A DNA stretch of 64,000 nt, from NCBI GenBank assembly GCA_036435485.1, contig CM071600.1:62741546-62805545 (forward strand), read 5' to 3'. The notes beneath the pieces were generated by a model. The model was not told the DNA's origin. It saw nothing but the letters and a program-made list of their open reading frames with translations, and ran no database searches. Of the stretch, positions 48,901 to 61,217 are shown one piece after another (within the stretch, counting starts at the first letter, position 1; the number at the start of each line of letters is the position of its first letter). Source of the DNA: Saposhnikovia divaricata. Lineage: Eukaryota > Streptophyta > Magnoliopsida > Apiales > Apiaceae. The position numbers and the translations under genes are program-made.

Positions 48901-49739
48901 AAAAAAATAAAAAAGTAATAATTATGATTTTTTCAAAAAACAAATTTCTTTTCTAGACCCAAGTAATGAACTAATGAAGATGAAGTAAATATAAGTATTA
49001 ATATGACCCGGTCCAAATTAAATATCTAAAACAGTAAAACCTAATATGCTAATACTTACTAAACTTAAAACACTAGCCGCAATTAATACTCTTTCATCTA
49101 ACTAAATCCCTAATTCCCAACTCTAGTATCGACAAATACTCTCTCAAATACTCAAGGCTGAAGGCTCTAAGCTCTCTCTGACTCTCTCAATCCACTATCT
49201 AGTATCAATCACTTTCTCAATATTGTAAGTCTTAATCACTGTTTCGATTACAAATATTACTCTTGTTTCGTTTCGATTCGTTTTGACTCCTGTTTCTGTT
49301 TCAATCAATTACTTATCATTCTGCATCTTTTGTTCTGTGTTTCTTTAATAAAATATTATGTTAGATCTATGTTTATTTGATTGCATTATACATTACTTGT
49401 CTAGATCACCAGTCCAGGCTTTTCTGTCCCTTCATGGCTATTCTATGAATTTCTGTTTAAGTAAACGGGAAATTTGTGAGAGAAGATATCAAGACAGCAA
49501 TATTTGAACGAGCAGCTGGTACTACCTGTAAAACCTTACACCGAGTCACACACATGAGCACAGCCGCACAGGGTCCTGTGGCCATGTCATTCTTATGCAG
49601 ATAACAAAATATTATTGACCTATTATAAATATGGCCCAAATTTTGTGAGAAATAGGAGCTTTAGACAGGTATTGTGATTTTAAATTATTCTGCTATTGGT
49701 ATATGTTAATTTGGTGTACGCTTATAAGAAATATTCTCA

Positions 49740-49895
49740 GCACAAAAGACAAAAAAAATCCATTGGTTTAATGCTTTTAAATTGTTTATGTGCCTCTTCT
49801 GAAATCTTCTTCATTCTCAGCAGAAAAGACAAAAAAAATCCATTAGTTTAATGCTTTTAAATTGTTTATGTGCCTCTTCTGAAATCTTCTTCTAG
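49740..49895. repeat. 80-bp tandem duplication at the end of the SPX fragment
   Basis: ATTCTCAGCA, then AAAAGACAAAAAAAATCCAT, starts at 49733 and again at 49813 with only a few differences. It covers the 3' end of the captured SPX frame, so part of that frame's tail exists twice. Confidence 0.8.
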
Positions 49896-50124
49896 AAATC
49901 TTCTTCATAGAAATGCTTCTTTGGACCGATGTCAATCCTCTAAATGCTCTGTAGTGTGAAAGAGTTCTGGTTAATCCGGACGGATAATGATTAGCCGGTG
50001 GAGGGTGAGTTTGTTTTCTAGAATGATGGATATCTTTTAAAAGATTTTTAAGAACTTGATAATCCATGTATGCTTCTTTCCATTCCGGCACCATTTGTGA
50101 CTTCAATTCTTTTCCGAATGTCAT
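49843..50124 (-). pseudogene. Captured SPX-domain fragment (PHO1-like N-terminus)
   Basis: A 93-codon frame on the minus strand, starting at a real ATG. Its start, FGKELKSQMVPEWKEAYMDY, then LKNLLKDI, is the first helix pair of the SPX domain as found in the PHO1/EXS phosphate exporters. SPX domains bind inositol pyrophosphates; a complete one is about 140-300 residues, so only the N-terminal part is here. After LSHYRAFRGL the sequence becomes basic and ends in a stop. No EXS region or second exon is visible. It lies inside a Mutator-like element, so I read it as a transduplicated gene piece, not a functional gene. Confidence 0.65.
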
Positions 50125-51650
50125 CTTTTATACGTGTTTGATTAATGATCAGGTAGAATCTATGTTGATATAATTGGTAAGCAACAGAGATATAAGGATC
50201 ATGCCATCAAAACAAGAATCCAGACTTGTTAACAAACTCAAATTTGTTATTAAGACCCTTAGGTATAATTTTGGTAAGCTACTAAATTTGGTAAAATATA
50301 AATCAATCAATTTGTTGTTGTTTTCTTTTATTTCTGTTGAACTTCTGCGTAAGTGCTGCGACTTCTGTAATCAGGATCATGATGAAATAAGAGTGAGAAT
50401 CCCCCTTAGTTGCACTTGCACACTTGCACCCTGATCTGAACTTATTTTGCAGGATATGAGTTTCCCATTTTATGACATCTTTTAATGTAAATCTGCAGTT
50501 TTTGAGGTATCCACATTTGTTGTCTATTACCCATTTTTTTATGTTCTTGCAGTTCACATGATCGTCACATCAAGCTCTGAACGTGTAGAAAGTAGAATGC
50601 AAGCTCTGAACGTGTAGAAAGTAGAATGGTGAAAAGAATGCTGAAAAGTCCATGTATATCGTTAATTAGGGGCTGTAACCTTTTGGTCCTTTCGGAAGAA
50701 TTTGTAACTTTTTATTCCTTTTAAGATGTAATCTTTTGAAAGAATTTGTAAAATAATTTTAATTATGACATTATGTAGTACCTTGAATAGGTACCTTGAA
50801 TTATGTAGACTGTAGTCTGTAGTACACTAGTACCTTTTGGAAGAAAATACTAAAATTTACATTTTTTTCGAGCTTTAACGAGCCGAGCTCGAGCCGCACA
50901 AGGCAAAAGCTCGGCTCGAGCTAGTTTGCTTAACGAACAGTTTTTGGTGTTCGAGCTCGAGCTAGCTTGGCGAACGAGCCGAGCCGAGCTCGAGCTTGTT
51001 CGCGAACAGCTCGGTTCGTTTACAGCCCTAATTAGAAGTGAAATCTTTGGAGAAGATGGGTAATTGAGAAGGAAAGAGTCCAAGCGGGTGGAGGAATTTT
51101 AATTGTAATATAATTACCTTAACATTAGTAATTAACTTTTTGAGATATTATTTTTATTATATAATAATATTATTATTTATTTAATAATTAGGATAACCAA
51201 ACCAACCAAACTTTCAATCTTTCGGTTTTAATATATTAATATAGATAAATATAAATAAATAAATTACAATGGAGATAATACAAATACATAATACAATCAT
51301 TATAATTACACTTTAATGGTATATATGGTGTTGCAAAAGAAGAGAAAAGCCGAAGAAACTTGTGTATTGAATTGATGAAGATGGTGTAAATTAGGTTTAG
51401 AAGAATAGAGTTCTGTGCGCAGTATTTGTGAAGGCAACGGATGTTTTAAGTTTAGCTGTATTAGTAATGGTGTAAATATAAAATACTATTGTGTCTTTAG
51501 GACTATAGCCAATAACGGATTAAAATTGATTTATTTTATATTTAAAATTAATTAAAAATTAAATTAACCAGACCGAAAACCAAAATAAATAGGATAACCA
51601 AACCGAAAACCAAAACTTTCAATGTTTCGGCTTTAATATAATAGTATAGA

Positions 51651-52447
51651 TTTGTTCTGGATCGAATTCCAAAATAGAATATTCACTACTTTGTTTTGGT
51701 ACAACAGATTTACGTTAGCTTTTTTAGCTCAAGCGAGATTATTTCTCGAATCCAACATCAAATTTATACTTTTACAAAATTTCTCTTCAATTCAACTTTA
51801 AAACTTACATCATTTTGGTATCACGCCAAAATTTACACTAAATTTGGGGCATGTTCGGCATCTTCGATATAAGCCAATTTATGGCTTATAAACCTATTTT
51901 AACTTATAAAGAGGATTTATCTATCCAATTTAGAGCCCATTTGGGATATCTTAAAATAAATAACTTATAAGTTAAAAGTTAAAGTGAATAAATGTAAGTG
52001 GATTATTACTTATAAGTTATTTTGGTATTTGGATAATTTTACTTATAAGTTGTGAATGTATTTGGTAAATTATAACTTATCTTGTTTTTTAAAAAAATTA
52101 TTTTTAATACAAAAATTTCAATATGTGAATGTAATATAGAAATATTGTAATACAAAATATTTAACGCAAAAAAGTACTAAAATAATACATCATTGCTTAT
52201 TCTTTGATTTTTTAACTTAATTATTTATTTTCATTTATGTTTTTAAATTTCTTTGTAATTTAAAATGCATGTATTGAGATTATTACATGAAATAATTAAT
52301 TTTTTTAATTTAATTTAACAAATATTTCAACTTTAAAACTTACATCATTTTGATATCACACCAAAATTACACTAAATTTGGGACCTGTTTGGCATCATAG
52401 ATATAAGCCAACTTATGGTTTATAAACCTATTTCAACTTATAAAGAG
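51651..52447. repeat. Duplicated MITE-like sequence between Helitron and solo LTR
   Basis: A block of about 120 bp (51785-51905: TTTAAAACTTACATCATTTT, then ATATAAGCCA...GGCTTATAAACC) is repeated at 52322-52445. The stretch between has the ATAACTTATAAGTTAAAAG motifs of a MITE family whose other end (AAGTTAAAAGTTATATATTT) appears past the solo LTR near 56755. The solo LTR thus landed inside a MITE. Confidence 0.5.
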
Positions 52448-55400
52448 TGTAAGAACCCAAAATTTCGGTAGAATTAAAACTTTTCCTATTATGATGAAGT
52501 GCATCAATGAATAGTGATTTGGTGGATGAATAGTGATTTTGAGGATTAAGAAAATTTTTCATGTCACCTATGTACGAGACGTAGTGTGGATATTCCGAAG
52601 TTATACTAGTAATCTACGGAGTAAATAAGTGTATGTAAATGCGATCGGAATTCAGAAATTCCAAATTCTATTTTCGTGTAATATTTGACCGATCAGTGAA
52701 TTATATATCAGTAATATCAAGAAATGAGATATTTAATTTGAGGAATTGAGGAGTTAATATTTTGGAATTTTATTATAAGTGATTTGAGAATTTGGAACGA
52801 AAACCACTGAGGAAGTGAAACAAACGTTCTAGAAACCGTTGAAACTTTACAATGAGATTAAGCGATTGAGCGAACGAATCATGGATTAAGGATATGGTAT
52901 ATTAAGAGTCCAAGGAAGGATATATTATGAGAGGGAAAAGGGATTGAGAATAAACTCCTAGAATTGAGAAAAGAGAATGCTTGAGAAATCGGGAGAACGT
53001 TTTCTGAGATAAAGAGAAATAAACAAGGGATGTTGGAATTAATATTCGTTCGAGGTATTGTGCTATATTAGAGCAATAATATGCAACGTATAAGTTGTAA
53101 CATATTTATTTTATTCAAGAAACGACAAGGAAATCAAGGCGGTGGAAAAGAAAACAAAACAAAAAGACTTAAGTGCAAGAAACAAGAGACAAGTACTTGG
53201 TTGCAATTAGCAAAGGGATTGGTTGAAATTTAAGTGGATAAGAAATCTAGAGGAGCCAATGAGAGGTTGCCACCTAGCAAGGATGAGATGCATCCAACCA
53301 AAAAGAGATATATATCAAGTGTATGGCATTATTAGAACATAAAACCAAGAACAAAACCATTCTGCCCAGCATAACACCTCTCAGTAAAACGGGCCTAGAG
53401 CCTTCATTACTCAATGAAATTTTTTGTTCTTTATATGGTTAGAAAGCTGTTAAGACGCTCTACAACTTTCATTCAGGAGCCTCAACCAGGAAATGAGTGC
53501 AAGGGCTTCGTTTTGGCTGATCTTTGGGGCGTGTTTTTCCAGTCAGGAAACCCACTTCCATGTTCTTGATTTCTTTGGTGAGATTGAAGATGGTGAGCAT
53601 AGAGTAAGGCTTCCTCAAGGTTAACCAAGCTTGTTTGAGATTGTAAGAACATCAAGAAGGTATAAAAACCCTAACCCCTCTTGGCCATGTAGTATTTGTG
53701 ATGTTTAATGTTAGATCCATGGTTATTAGTGTAAATCTTGGACATATAAGTTATGGATGATGTAGATCTTGAGTTTAAATGTTGTGGTTGTGATATTTAA
53801 GCTTGTGGTTAGTGTATGTAACTCCATGTATGTTATAAAGTATGATCTTGGTGGATTAGATGATGGTTGTGATGTGTATATAAGATTCTTGGTTGGTTAA
53901 GTGGTATAAGCATGCTGAGTATTTTTCCAGGAACTTGTACTGTCTTGTAGGAGAGTTTTGAACCCCTAAATCTTGTCCCCTGAAGTCCTAATATATATTG
54001 TTTGAAAGGTATTTGAATGTAGTTTCCAGAAATATAAGGTTCATGACTAGGTGATGTATAGATTTTGAGTTATGGCCTGAGAAGTGAAATGTGTTTCTGG
54101 AATCCGGACTGCACTGAATGGTCCCCTTGTGAACCTTGTTTAAACCCCTAAAAATTTATGTAGGATCATGGAAAAATTAGAGAAGCTAGTAAATGCAGTG
54201 GTGAAGGCTACCCAAAAAGAATTTGATTAAAATATGTATTTTTCAATTTTATAGAAATGTTGGAGTAAAATCTGCGCAAGTGAAAAACCACTTAGGAGAT
54301 TAGTTTAAAGTAGTTTTAAGAGTATTCACTTGAGTTTCGAGTTTGAGGAATAGATTTGAGTCGAATGGGTAAAGAATGTGATAATGTGATGACATGGTCA
54401 TATAGGAGGGTTAGTGGGTCAAATGGTGGAGTCGCTAAGATGGCCTTGTATTCTTTAAAACATTATGATTAAGTGGTGTTGCTAAGATACTAACGAGCGA
54501 ATATTGGATATTTATAGATTGTCGCTCCACTCCACGAGCCCAACCACCCCAACCTTCCCAAGGCAAGTTTTCCAACCCTAACATTTATTTTCAAGATATT
54601 ATGTTCCTGATTCTACCTATGCAAGTTTACTTTTCAAAACTTACATATACAAGGACTTTCACTGTTGTGTTTGTAGTTTTCAATCATATCAAATGTTTAT
54701 GTTTATCGAAGTATCGATGAAATTGAGATGTATAAGTACATATATGTTTGCACCCCTTGAACTTAGAATGAAATGTTTTCTTCGGACAACGACTCTAGCA
54801 ATAGAGGTCGTAGCGGTCCGTATATACTATTGATCGGGGAGCGGTATATTATTATATCGTAATTAAATTGCGAAAACCCGAAGGGTCATTCAGGGAGTAT
54901 CGTATACTCAAGTAATTATTTTTATATCTTCGTAAATACTCAAAATACCTATCTTGGATTAAAAGCTTATTTAATTAAATAATTATTTTATTAGTTATTA
55001 ATATTAAATCTTAAAATATCATTTACTAATTATTGTTCATTATTTTAAAGACAAAGCTAATCCAAGATACCTTTAGCACTTTCAAACTCGAACTCTTTCG
55101 AACTCAAAACATTTTCGAAAACCCCCGGTCAGGTTTGCTTCTTGTATGATTTCAAGAATCATCGGTCGACTGATGTCGGACCTCAATTACTCAGTTTTCA
55201 ATTAAAATCAAGTTTTAAAAGAAAAAGAAAAAGGGACTCTGGCAGGTGTGGGAACCGTTGACGAACGATTCCCGGGATGTGTAAGCGGCCGTGAGCCAGG
55301 TGGTCCATCAATTATTATTCCGGCCCAGGTGTTGCCGAAGGATGATTACGGATGTAGTTTACACCCGGGGATAGTTACGGATGTAGTTTCTATCCTTCTA

Positions 55401-56403
55401 CCGGTAGAGAAGACCCGCAGATTATTGGACTTGGATGTGGCGACTGATCATCGTCAATCCTTGTCAGGTTTTTATGTTTTCTTCCAGTCCCATCCTCCAC
55501 TTTGGAAAAAAAAATTCTCAGACACTGCTTCTTGGGCCTAAGTGCCAAGTTGCCGATGGTGTGGCTTTTGATAAGAAAAATATTGACATCGTGCAGTATC
55601 TAGAACTGCAAGATTTTCTATAAAGATTGGCACGTGTTAGTGCACTCTTGCAATTATTTCGAAGAATGAAATGCTTTTGAATGAGAAACCTTCTAAGCTA
55701 ATGGAAGGAAAGAGGTTTGCAATGATGTATTCCCTGTACAGTATGTTAACCGTAGAGTGTTTTGCCGAAAATGATATACTCATATGTATATACTTTAAAA
55801 CTTGAGATATGTTGAAATGGGAACCTTATAAAGGGTTCATATGTTATTCTTAAAGCTCCTAGTGAGTATAGATGTTTTATTCAAACTCGGACATATACAT
55901 TGTCCAATTATGTTTTGAAATCTGAGATATATACCCATATAGTTGGGAATGTTTTCGAAATAAACCACATTATTATTTTACAAAATGGTGAACTTGCTGA
56001 GCATTATGTAGCTCATTCTTGCTTTATAAAAACTTTTCAGCAAGAGAAGAATTTGGCCGATTAACTCCACACCAGCAGAAGAGGAGTAGAAGAATTACCC
56101 CGGAGATGATTTAGTTCTTGATAAATACTACAGAGTAAGTCTGATAGGTTTTCAACTGTAATAGTAAGACTTGTCTTCAAGTATAGTTGTATAAGTGGAA
56201 GTGCGTAAGACTCTGGATTGTACAGATGAATTGTAATATTTAGTGTTACTTTTGATTATCGTTTCTGAGGCTCTAACTTGTTTGTGCGTAAGATTGAGGT
56301 CTGGACGTATGTATTGTTGAGTTGTAAAGTTAATACAGATATGATGTGGTTGGATGATGATGTGACGACCTGAATCTTTGACCTCAGATTTGGGGGCGTC
56401 ACA
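52448..56403 (+). mobile_element. Very long probable solo LTR (chromovirus Tekay/Del type?)
   Basis: 3,956 bp that begins TGTAAGAACCC and ends GGGGGCGTCACA, bounded by AAGAG at 52443-52447 and 56404-56408. TG...CA ends plus a 5-bp duplication indicate LTR-retrotransposon integration. I find no internal LTR pair, PBS, PPT or polyprotein, so the whole is best read as one LTR left by recombination. The length, and my recollection of TGTAAGA starts, suggest the Tekay/Del clade, not confirmed. The last 43 bases form an imperfect palindrome (TGTGACGACC against its inverse near the end). ORFs here (such as 55248-55541) are not recognisable. Confidence 0.6.
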
Positions 56404-57425
56404 AAGAGCGTTTATCTACCCAACTTATTAACTCAAATTATAAAGAATGTTTGTCTATCCAACTTATTAACTCAACTTATAATTTATATGTTGATAAGTT
56501 GAAAGTTAGTAAGGACGTACTTTTTTCTATCTTATTTCTTATTGCTTGATTTTTTTACTTGTTTAATATTTTATATATTTACATTTGTATTTATAAATAT
56601 CATATGCATGTATTAAGATTATTATATATAAAATAATTAATATTTTTTAATTTAATTTATTAAATATTTCATCAATTTATAAGTATATTTATCCAAACAC
56701 TTGTATAACTTATAAGAATTCTTTTACTTTTCACTTATACGACCCTTATACATTTAAGTTAAAAGTTATATATTTTAAGATAGCTCAAACAGTGAAACAC
56801 CACTTGCAGTCTTGCACCAACTTTTTAGAGTTTTTGTTTATCCCAACTTTGGTCTTGTACTCCTTACCTAAAACAAATTTGTTCCATATGTACCCAACCA
56901 ACTTTATTACTTTTGTACCTTATTTTGTACTTGTAGTAATAAAATAATTTATATAATAAAAGAATGGTGTAAAATTCAATGTAAATAGGTTGAAGTTAAA
57001 TTTGAAAATAGTGTAATATTTACACCGTTTTAATGAAAAATTTACATGTAATGGATTGGAGATGCTCTAATAACTCCCAATTCCTTTACTTTAAGAGCAT
57101 ATGCACTAAAAATACAAATTAATTGATTTGTTATATGAATCAATGAATTGATTGAGTTTAGTAATAGAATAGTATTTTATTAGTTCATTAACAAAATTGC
57201 ATTCCGTCAATTTGTTAGCTACTTCATTAAAAATTGACGGAATTGTTGGTAAATTGATGAATAAAAAAATAGTCGTTACATTGATAAAATTCCATCAATT
57301 CATTGATCCGTTGAATGGATTAACTATTTTAATTTGAGTTGTTGCACAAAAACTATCAAAATAGTTAAAAAAAAAATATGTGTGGTACATCAAGTAAATC
57401 AACGAATCAATGGATTGATGGTCGT
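56404..57425. other. MITE remnants, no gene
   Basis: 56404 to about 56795 is the other half of the AACTTATAAG-type MITE split by the solo LTR. 56930-57070 ends in TTGGAGATGCTCT, like the fold-back MITEs at 3000-4086. 57080-57420 has repeated AATCAATGAATTGATTG-type palindromes. No coding sequence. Confidence 0.4.
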
Positions 57426-58375
57426 CACTACTAGAAAAGCGGCTAAATTCAACGGGCAAAATTCTGTTGAATTTAGTTTAATTACAACAGGATCCCGTTA
57501 AGTTTACCATAAATTCAACCGAAACCTTCCTGTTGAATATAAGGCTATTGAAATTAGCATTTCGGTTGAATTTAAGGTTAAATTCAACGACTTCCCGTTG
57601 ATTTTGTTGGCACCATTTTCAACCCTTTTCCGTTGAAAATGATCTTGGACATTTTCGAAAAAATTTGAATTTTGAATTTCGCCAAAATTTCATTTTCCCG
57701 CCAACGGTATTATAATCAACCGAAAATTGTTAAAATTGATTCCGCCATAATCAACCAATTTTCGTTGATTTTATCCACTTAAATTCAACCGAAATCAGTC
57801 AAATTTAATATGCTAAATTCAACCAAATCCGATTGAATTTAAGGAACAACAATTTAAAAAAAAATCGACGGGCCCAAGAAGGACACACATGAACACTGTC
57901 GGATTATTCCCAGATTCCGATACCGGATCCAAAATTCGACGAATCCAAAACAAGCCCAAAAAAACTGAAAATAACATATACACACCACAATACATCAATC
58001 TATATATACACCAACACGGAACTTCAAAAAAAATTTATTCAACCAATTCCGGTCAACTAAACATTATCCGGCAACATAAAATGAAATCTGAAAAATCCCA
58101 AATAATTATACAAGCATCACCAAGCAACGAACTATATTATAGCTAAAACAAAATTTCGAAGAACATTTCACAACTCCAATTCCGGCCCACCCATGAATTT
58201 TCCGGCAAAATAAAATATTCTCGAAAAATTATAAAATTAATGTATATGTTGTAATCGGCTCTAAGCTACAACCCTGCAAGAACAAAATCATCAAAAACAT
58301 TATATATTTGAAATTGAATTAAAATCAAAAATTCACCAAGAAATTTATTTGGTCGAAATCTGAAGATACATATAT
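57426..58375. mobile_element. Terminal region of a CACTA (En/Spm) transposon
   Basis: Starts CACTACTAGAAAAGC, the signature end of CACTA elements. It is followed to about 57860 by many direct and inverted copies of AAATTCAACCGAA or GTTGAATTTA, the subterminal repeats to which the transposase binds in this superfamily. The next 500 bases are AT-rich and non-coding. The element is interrupted at 58376 by the Athila-like LTR, and its other terminus is not in the window. Confidence 0.75.
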
Positions 58376-58664
58376 TGATAAGTGCATATTTTTATTACCT
58401 ATTTATTGTTTGAATTCGTATTTTAATAAATTATTTTGTTATATTTCAGGAAATTCAAGAAAAATTGAAGAAATTGCAAAATAAAGAAATAAAGGTCAAG
58501 GAAGAGAAAAAGAAGAAGAAGATGGACCAAAATAGAAGAAAAGGAAAGAAGAGGGAGTGTGGTGCAAAACTAATTTTAGAAAAATGGATGGCTAGGATTA
58601 AACCACACCAAACAAAATGAATGGTGGGGATTAATCCACACCAACCAAAATCCCAAAATATTTC

Positions 58665-58674
58665 CTATAAATAG
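58665..58674 (+). promoter_or_regulatory. Putative TATA box in the Athila-like LTR
   Basis: CTATAAATAG about 290 bases into the LTR, a strong plant TATA match in a suitable place for the U3/R boundary. Confidence 0.55.
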
Positions 58675-59057
58675 CCTTAATTTCTCTTGTAAAAAACCAC
58701 TTAGCATAGGAACACAACCCATTAGGATTAGAACAAGCCTTAATATTAGTACTCTTAAATTATAGTTATAATTTTTATTTGCAGCTCTTGTAAACAATTT
58801 TTATTTATACGAATTTTTTTTTCCCTGCTTTTAATTGGTTAATTTGAAGCCTTAGTTTTTCCTGTTTTAATTTTATACGAACAAACCGTTTTACTTGTTT
58901 TTTTTTCACGGTTACACAGACAACACCCAGTTCTTGTTTTCTTGTTTCTGTTCCTTCCCCAAACACAGCACCCCATCTCTTTGTTCTTCCCTCACTTCTA
59001 ATTCCTCCGCCCCTCTCCCCCTTTCTTCTTCTTCTCCAACCGCGCAAAACCCCCTTC

Positions 59058-59060
<3 letters not shown>

Positions 59061-59096
<36 letters not shown>
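59061..59096. repeat. (CT)n microsatellite
   Basis: A pure CT run of 18 units within a pyrimidine-rich stretch, downstream of the LTR TATA box, hence in the transcribed part of the LTR. Confidence 0.95.
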
Positions 59097-59099
<3 letters not shown>

Positions 59100-60485
59100 C
59101 CTCTTTCCCCACAAAAACCACGAAACACCCTCCCCCTTTCTTGTTGTTTTAAAGTCTCCGTTTGTTCGAGTCTGTCGAGTTACCTAGTTAAACTCACCGA
59201 GTAGTTCGGTACCAAGTCTGCCAAGTTTTGTGTTTGTACTGATTTTTCGAGTTCTTGCTTCCTCCCCGAGTTCGTGGTTTTAATTGTAGTATAATTCGTT
59301 AGTTTTGTTTGTTGCTTCGTTTTGAATTATGAGTAGTTGATTGAGTTGGTGTTGTCGAGCTTCATAGTCTTCTTTTGAAATGGTGCCGAGTCTTGTTGCA
59401 AGTTTTAGTCGATTGTTGCTGCGATATCGAGTTTGTCATGAGTTGAGTTGCATTTTGGGTCTGTCTTTATCATGCTTTTGCGATGTTAGCTCTGTAAACA
59501 GTGTTAGTTTGTTCGTAGTGTTGTTCGTTATTTATTCTCGAGTTTTTTTGAGCTAATGTGTTGTTTTACTTGAATTTTCGATTCTACATTTTGTTAGTCT
59601 CTGCGTTTTGGTTTGTTTGCTAGTTGAGTTACATTGTGCTGAGCCGCCCTTGAGTTCCCGATCGTGTTCTTGTTTTTTAAATTACTGATTGCCAAGTTCT
59701 GGTTTTTGCGAACTGAATTACCGAGTCCTGAGTCTTATTCGAGGCTTGCTGGTTCTCTTTTTCGTTTTGTTTCTGCGAGTTTCTTTGTTTGTTTGTATCG
59801 CGGTTTGTTGTAGCTGTATTTACTAACAAATTAGTTTATTTTTCTGAGTTCATTTGCGAATTGTGTATACTAAGTTTGTTGAGGCTATGTTTACTGCTGT
59901 TCGATTTGCTCTGGTTTCCCCGAGTTGGAGTTCGTAAATGTGTTCTCTGGATACTAAGTTCTGAGTCGATTTTCGTGTAAATAAAATCCACTTTTAATTC
60001 TAATAGTGTAATTGAAAATGCAGTCTTTGTTAAATTAATTTAATTTCCAATTTAAAAAGTTTAAATCTTCATTTAGTAATTAAATAGTATAAAATCAAAT
60101 TTTTCAAAACTCATTTTTAATTCGATTTTAGGATTTTTAGAGTGATTTATTTTTCTTCATTTTTAAGTAAATTAGAAAGAGAAAAATATATTAATTTTCT
60201 TTTAAATAAAAATCAATTTAAATTTAAATAGTAAAAATGCACAATTCAGTTTGTAGTTTAAATTAGATTAATTAGATTATCCTTTAAAAATAGTGTAAAT
60301 TTTTTAGGAATTAAATATTAAAAAAAAAAAAAAATCTCAAAAATCCCAAATGGTTCTAATTCGCCTAAATTAAAAGTTAAGGATCGCGAAATAAATATTA
60401 TTCCCTGTGGATCGAATCATAAATACTAAAACGAAGATCTTGCGCTTGCGATTTTAATTGTCATATTTTCGGCACATCAAGTTTT

Positions 60486-60504
60486 TGGCGCCGCTGCCGG
60501 GGAT
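60486..60504 (+). promoter_or_regulatory. Primer-binding site (tRNA-Asp type)
   Basis: TGGCGCCGCTGCCGGGGAT, six bases after the LTR end. It matches the complement of the tRNA-Asp 3' end with one central change and is typical of Athila elements. Confidence 0.8.
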
Positions 60505-61217
60505 CTAATTATTTTTCACGCATTAATTTTTAATTTTTCGGATTAGTTTTTACTTGTCTTATTTTTATCTTGTTTTTTAGGAAAGCTTGAAATTTCGGGA
60601 ATCTTCTTTCGGAGCGTGGAGGAAAATTGGAATTTTTGGAAGCGTGCTTCGGTAAACCGTATCTCAATCTTTTCGCCTTTTTATTTTTAGAAAATCAAAA
60701 AAAAAATTAATTCAAAAATCAAGAAAATTTAGTGGTAAATAAATATTTGTTGCATCATGCATTCATCAATTAGGAACACATCATGCTAGATTTTAATTTC
60801 AATTTTTAATTTTTCGTACCCGATAAATTGTGGTGATCGCTGGAGGACCCCAAGGTACGTTAAATTTTATTCTCTTCATTTTGCATACCCTAGCCTTTAA
60901 TAAAATTAATTAGACGTTGGCCCTAGGAATTTCGCGCTCAATTAGGAAGGTACCTAAAAGACGAAGTAATCTTTAATTATTCCGACTCTTTGGTGTCTAG
61001 GCTAGCAAAAGCTTACCTGGCCAATTAGGATTTGGTGTCTAGGCTGGTGTTTAGCCTCTTGGCAATGCTTGCACCTACCTGGCGAAATCGGTCCAAATAA
61101 TTCTAGATTTACAGAATTTTTGGCGGTCCTTAAAGTTATGAGCAAAGTCTAGTTTATTTTTATTGAGACCGGTTTTACTGTTTCTTCTCGATTTTGTAGT
61201 ATGTTTTTAGGGATACA
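60505..61217 (+). other. Athila-like element leader
   Basis: About 700 bases between PBS and the first recognisable coding block; no long ORF. The N-terminal gag region expected here in a complete Athila element is absent. Confidence 0.5.

Larger units (their letters stand above)
47990..51029. mobile_element. Mutator-like element carrying a gene fragment (Pack-MULE-like)
   Basis: 3,040 bp between perfect 10-bp direct repeats AATTAGAAGT (47980-47989 and 51030-51039). The ends are inverted repeats: AGGGCCGTAAACGAACCGAG on the left and, reverse-complemented, AGGGCTGTAAACGAACCGAG on the right. They are followed by subterminal blocks of about 180 bp rich in GAGCCGAGC and GAACCGAGC motifs. No transposase is visible. 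The interior holds a tandem array (48191-48900), an SPX-domain gene fragment (49843-50124) and unassigned sequence. A 9-11 bp duplication with captured gene sequence is what defines Pack-MULEs. Confidence 0.75.
47506..51650 (-). mobile_element. Helitron (minus strand), carrying a Mutator-type element
   Basis: Minus strand starts TCTATACTATTATATTAAAG at 51650 after an A and ends in CTAG at 47509-47506 before a T. A hairpin CCCGTGC...GCACG (47533-47519) precedes the end. A second start, TCTATATTAATATATTAAAA, lies at 51245. The start sequence is nearly identical to that of the Helitron at 20635, so both belong to one family. No Rep/helicase coding region. Confidence 0.75.
58376..60479 (+). repeat. 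5' LTR of an Athila-like retrotransposon
   Basis: About 2.1 kb from TGATAAGTGCATAT to CACATCA, followed by an Athila-type PBS. Only one LTR lies in the window, so the left border is inferred from the TG start and my recollection of Athila termini. It holds a TATA box (58665) and a CT run (59061-59096). ORFs within it, including the GA-rich minus-strand frame at 58805-59128, are low-complexity. Confidence 0.7.

Noticed and set aside
58805..59128. A 107-codon Arg/Glu-rich frame on the minus strand.
   Set aside because: It is the translation of a CT microsatellite inside an LTR.
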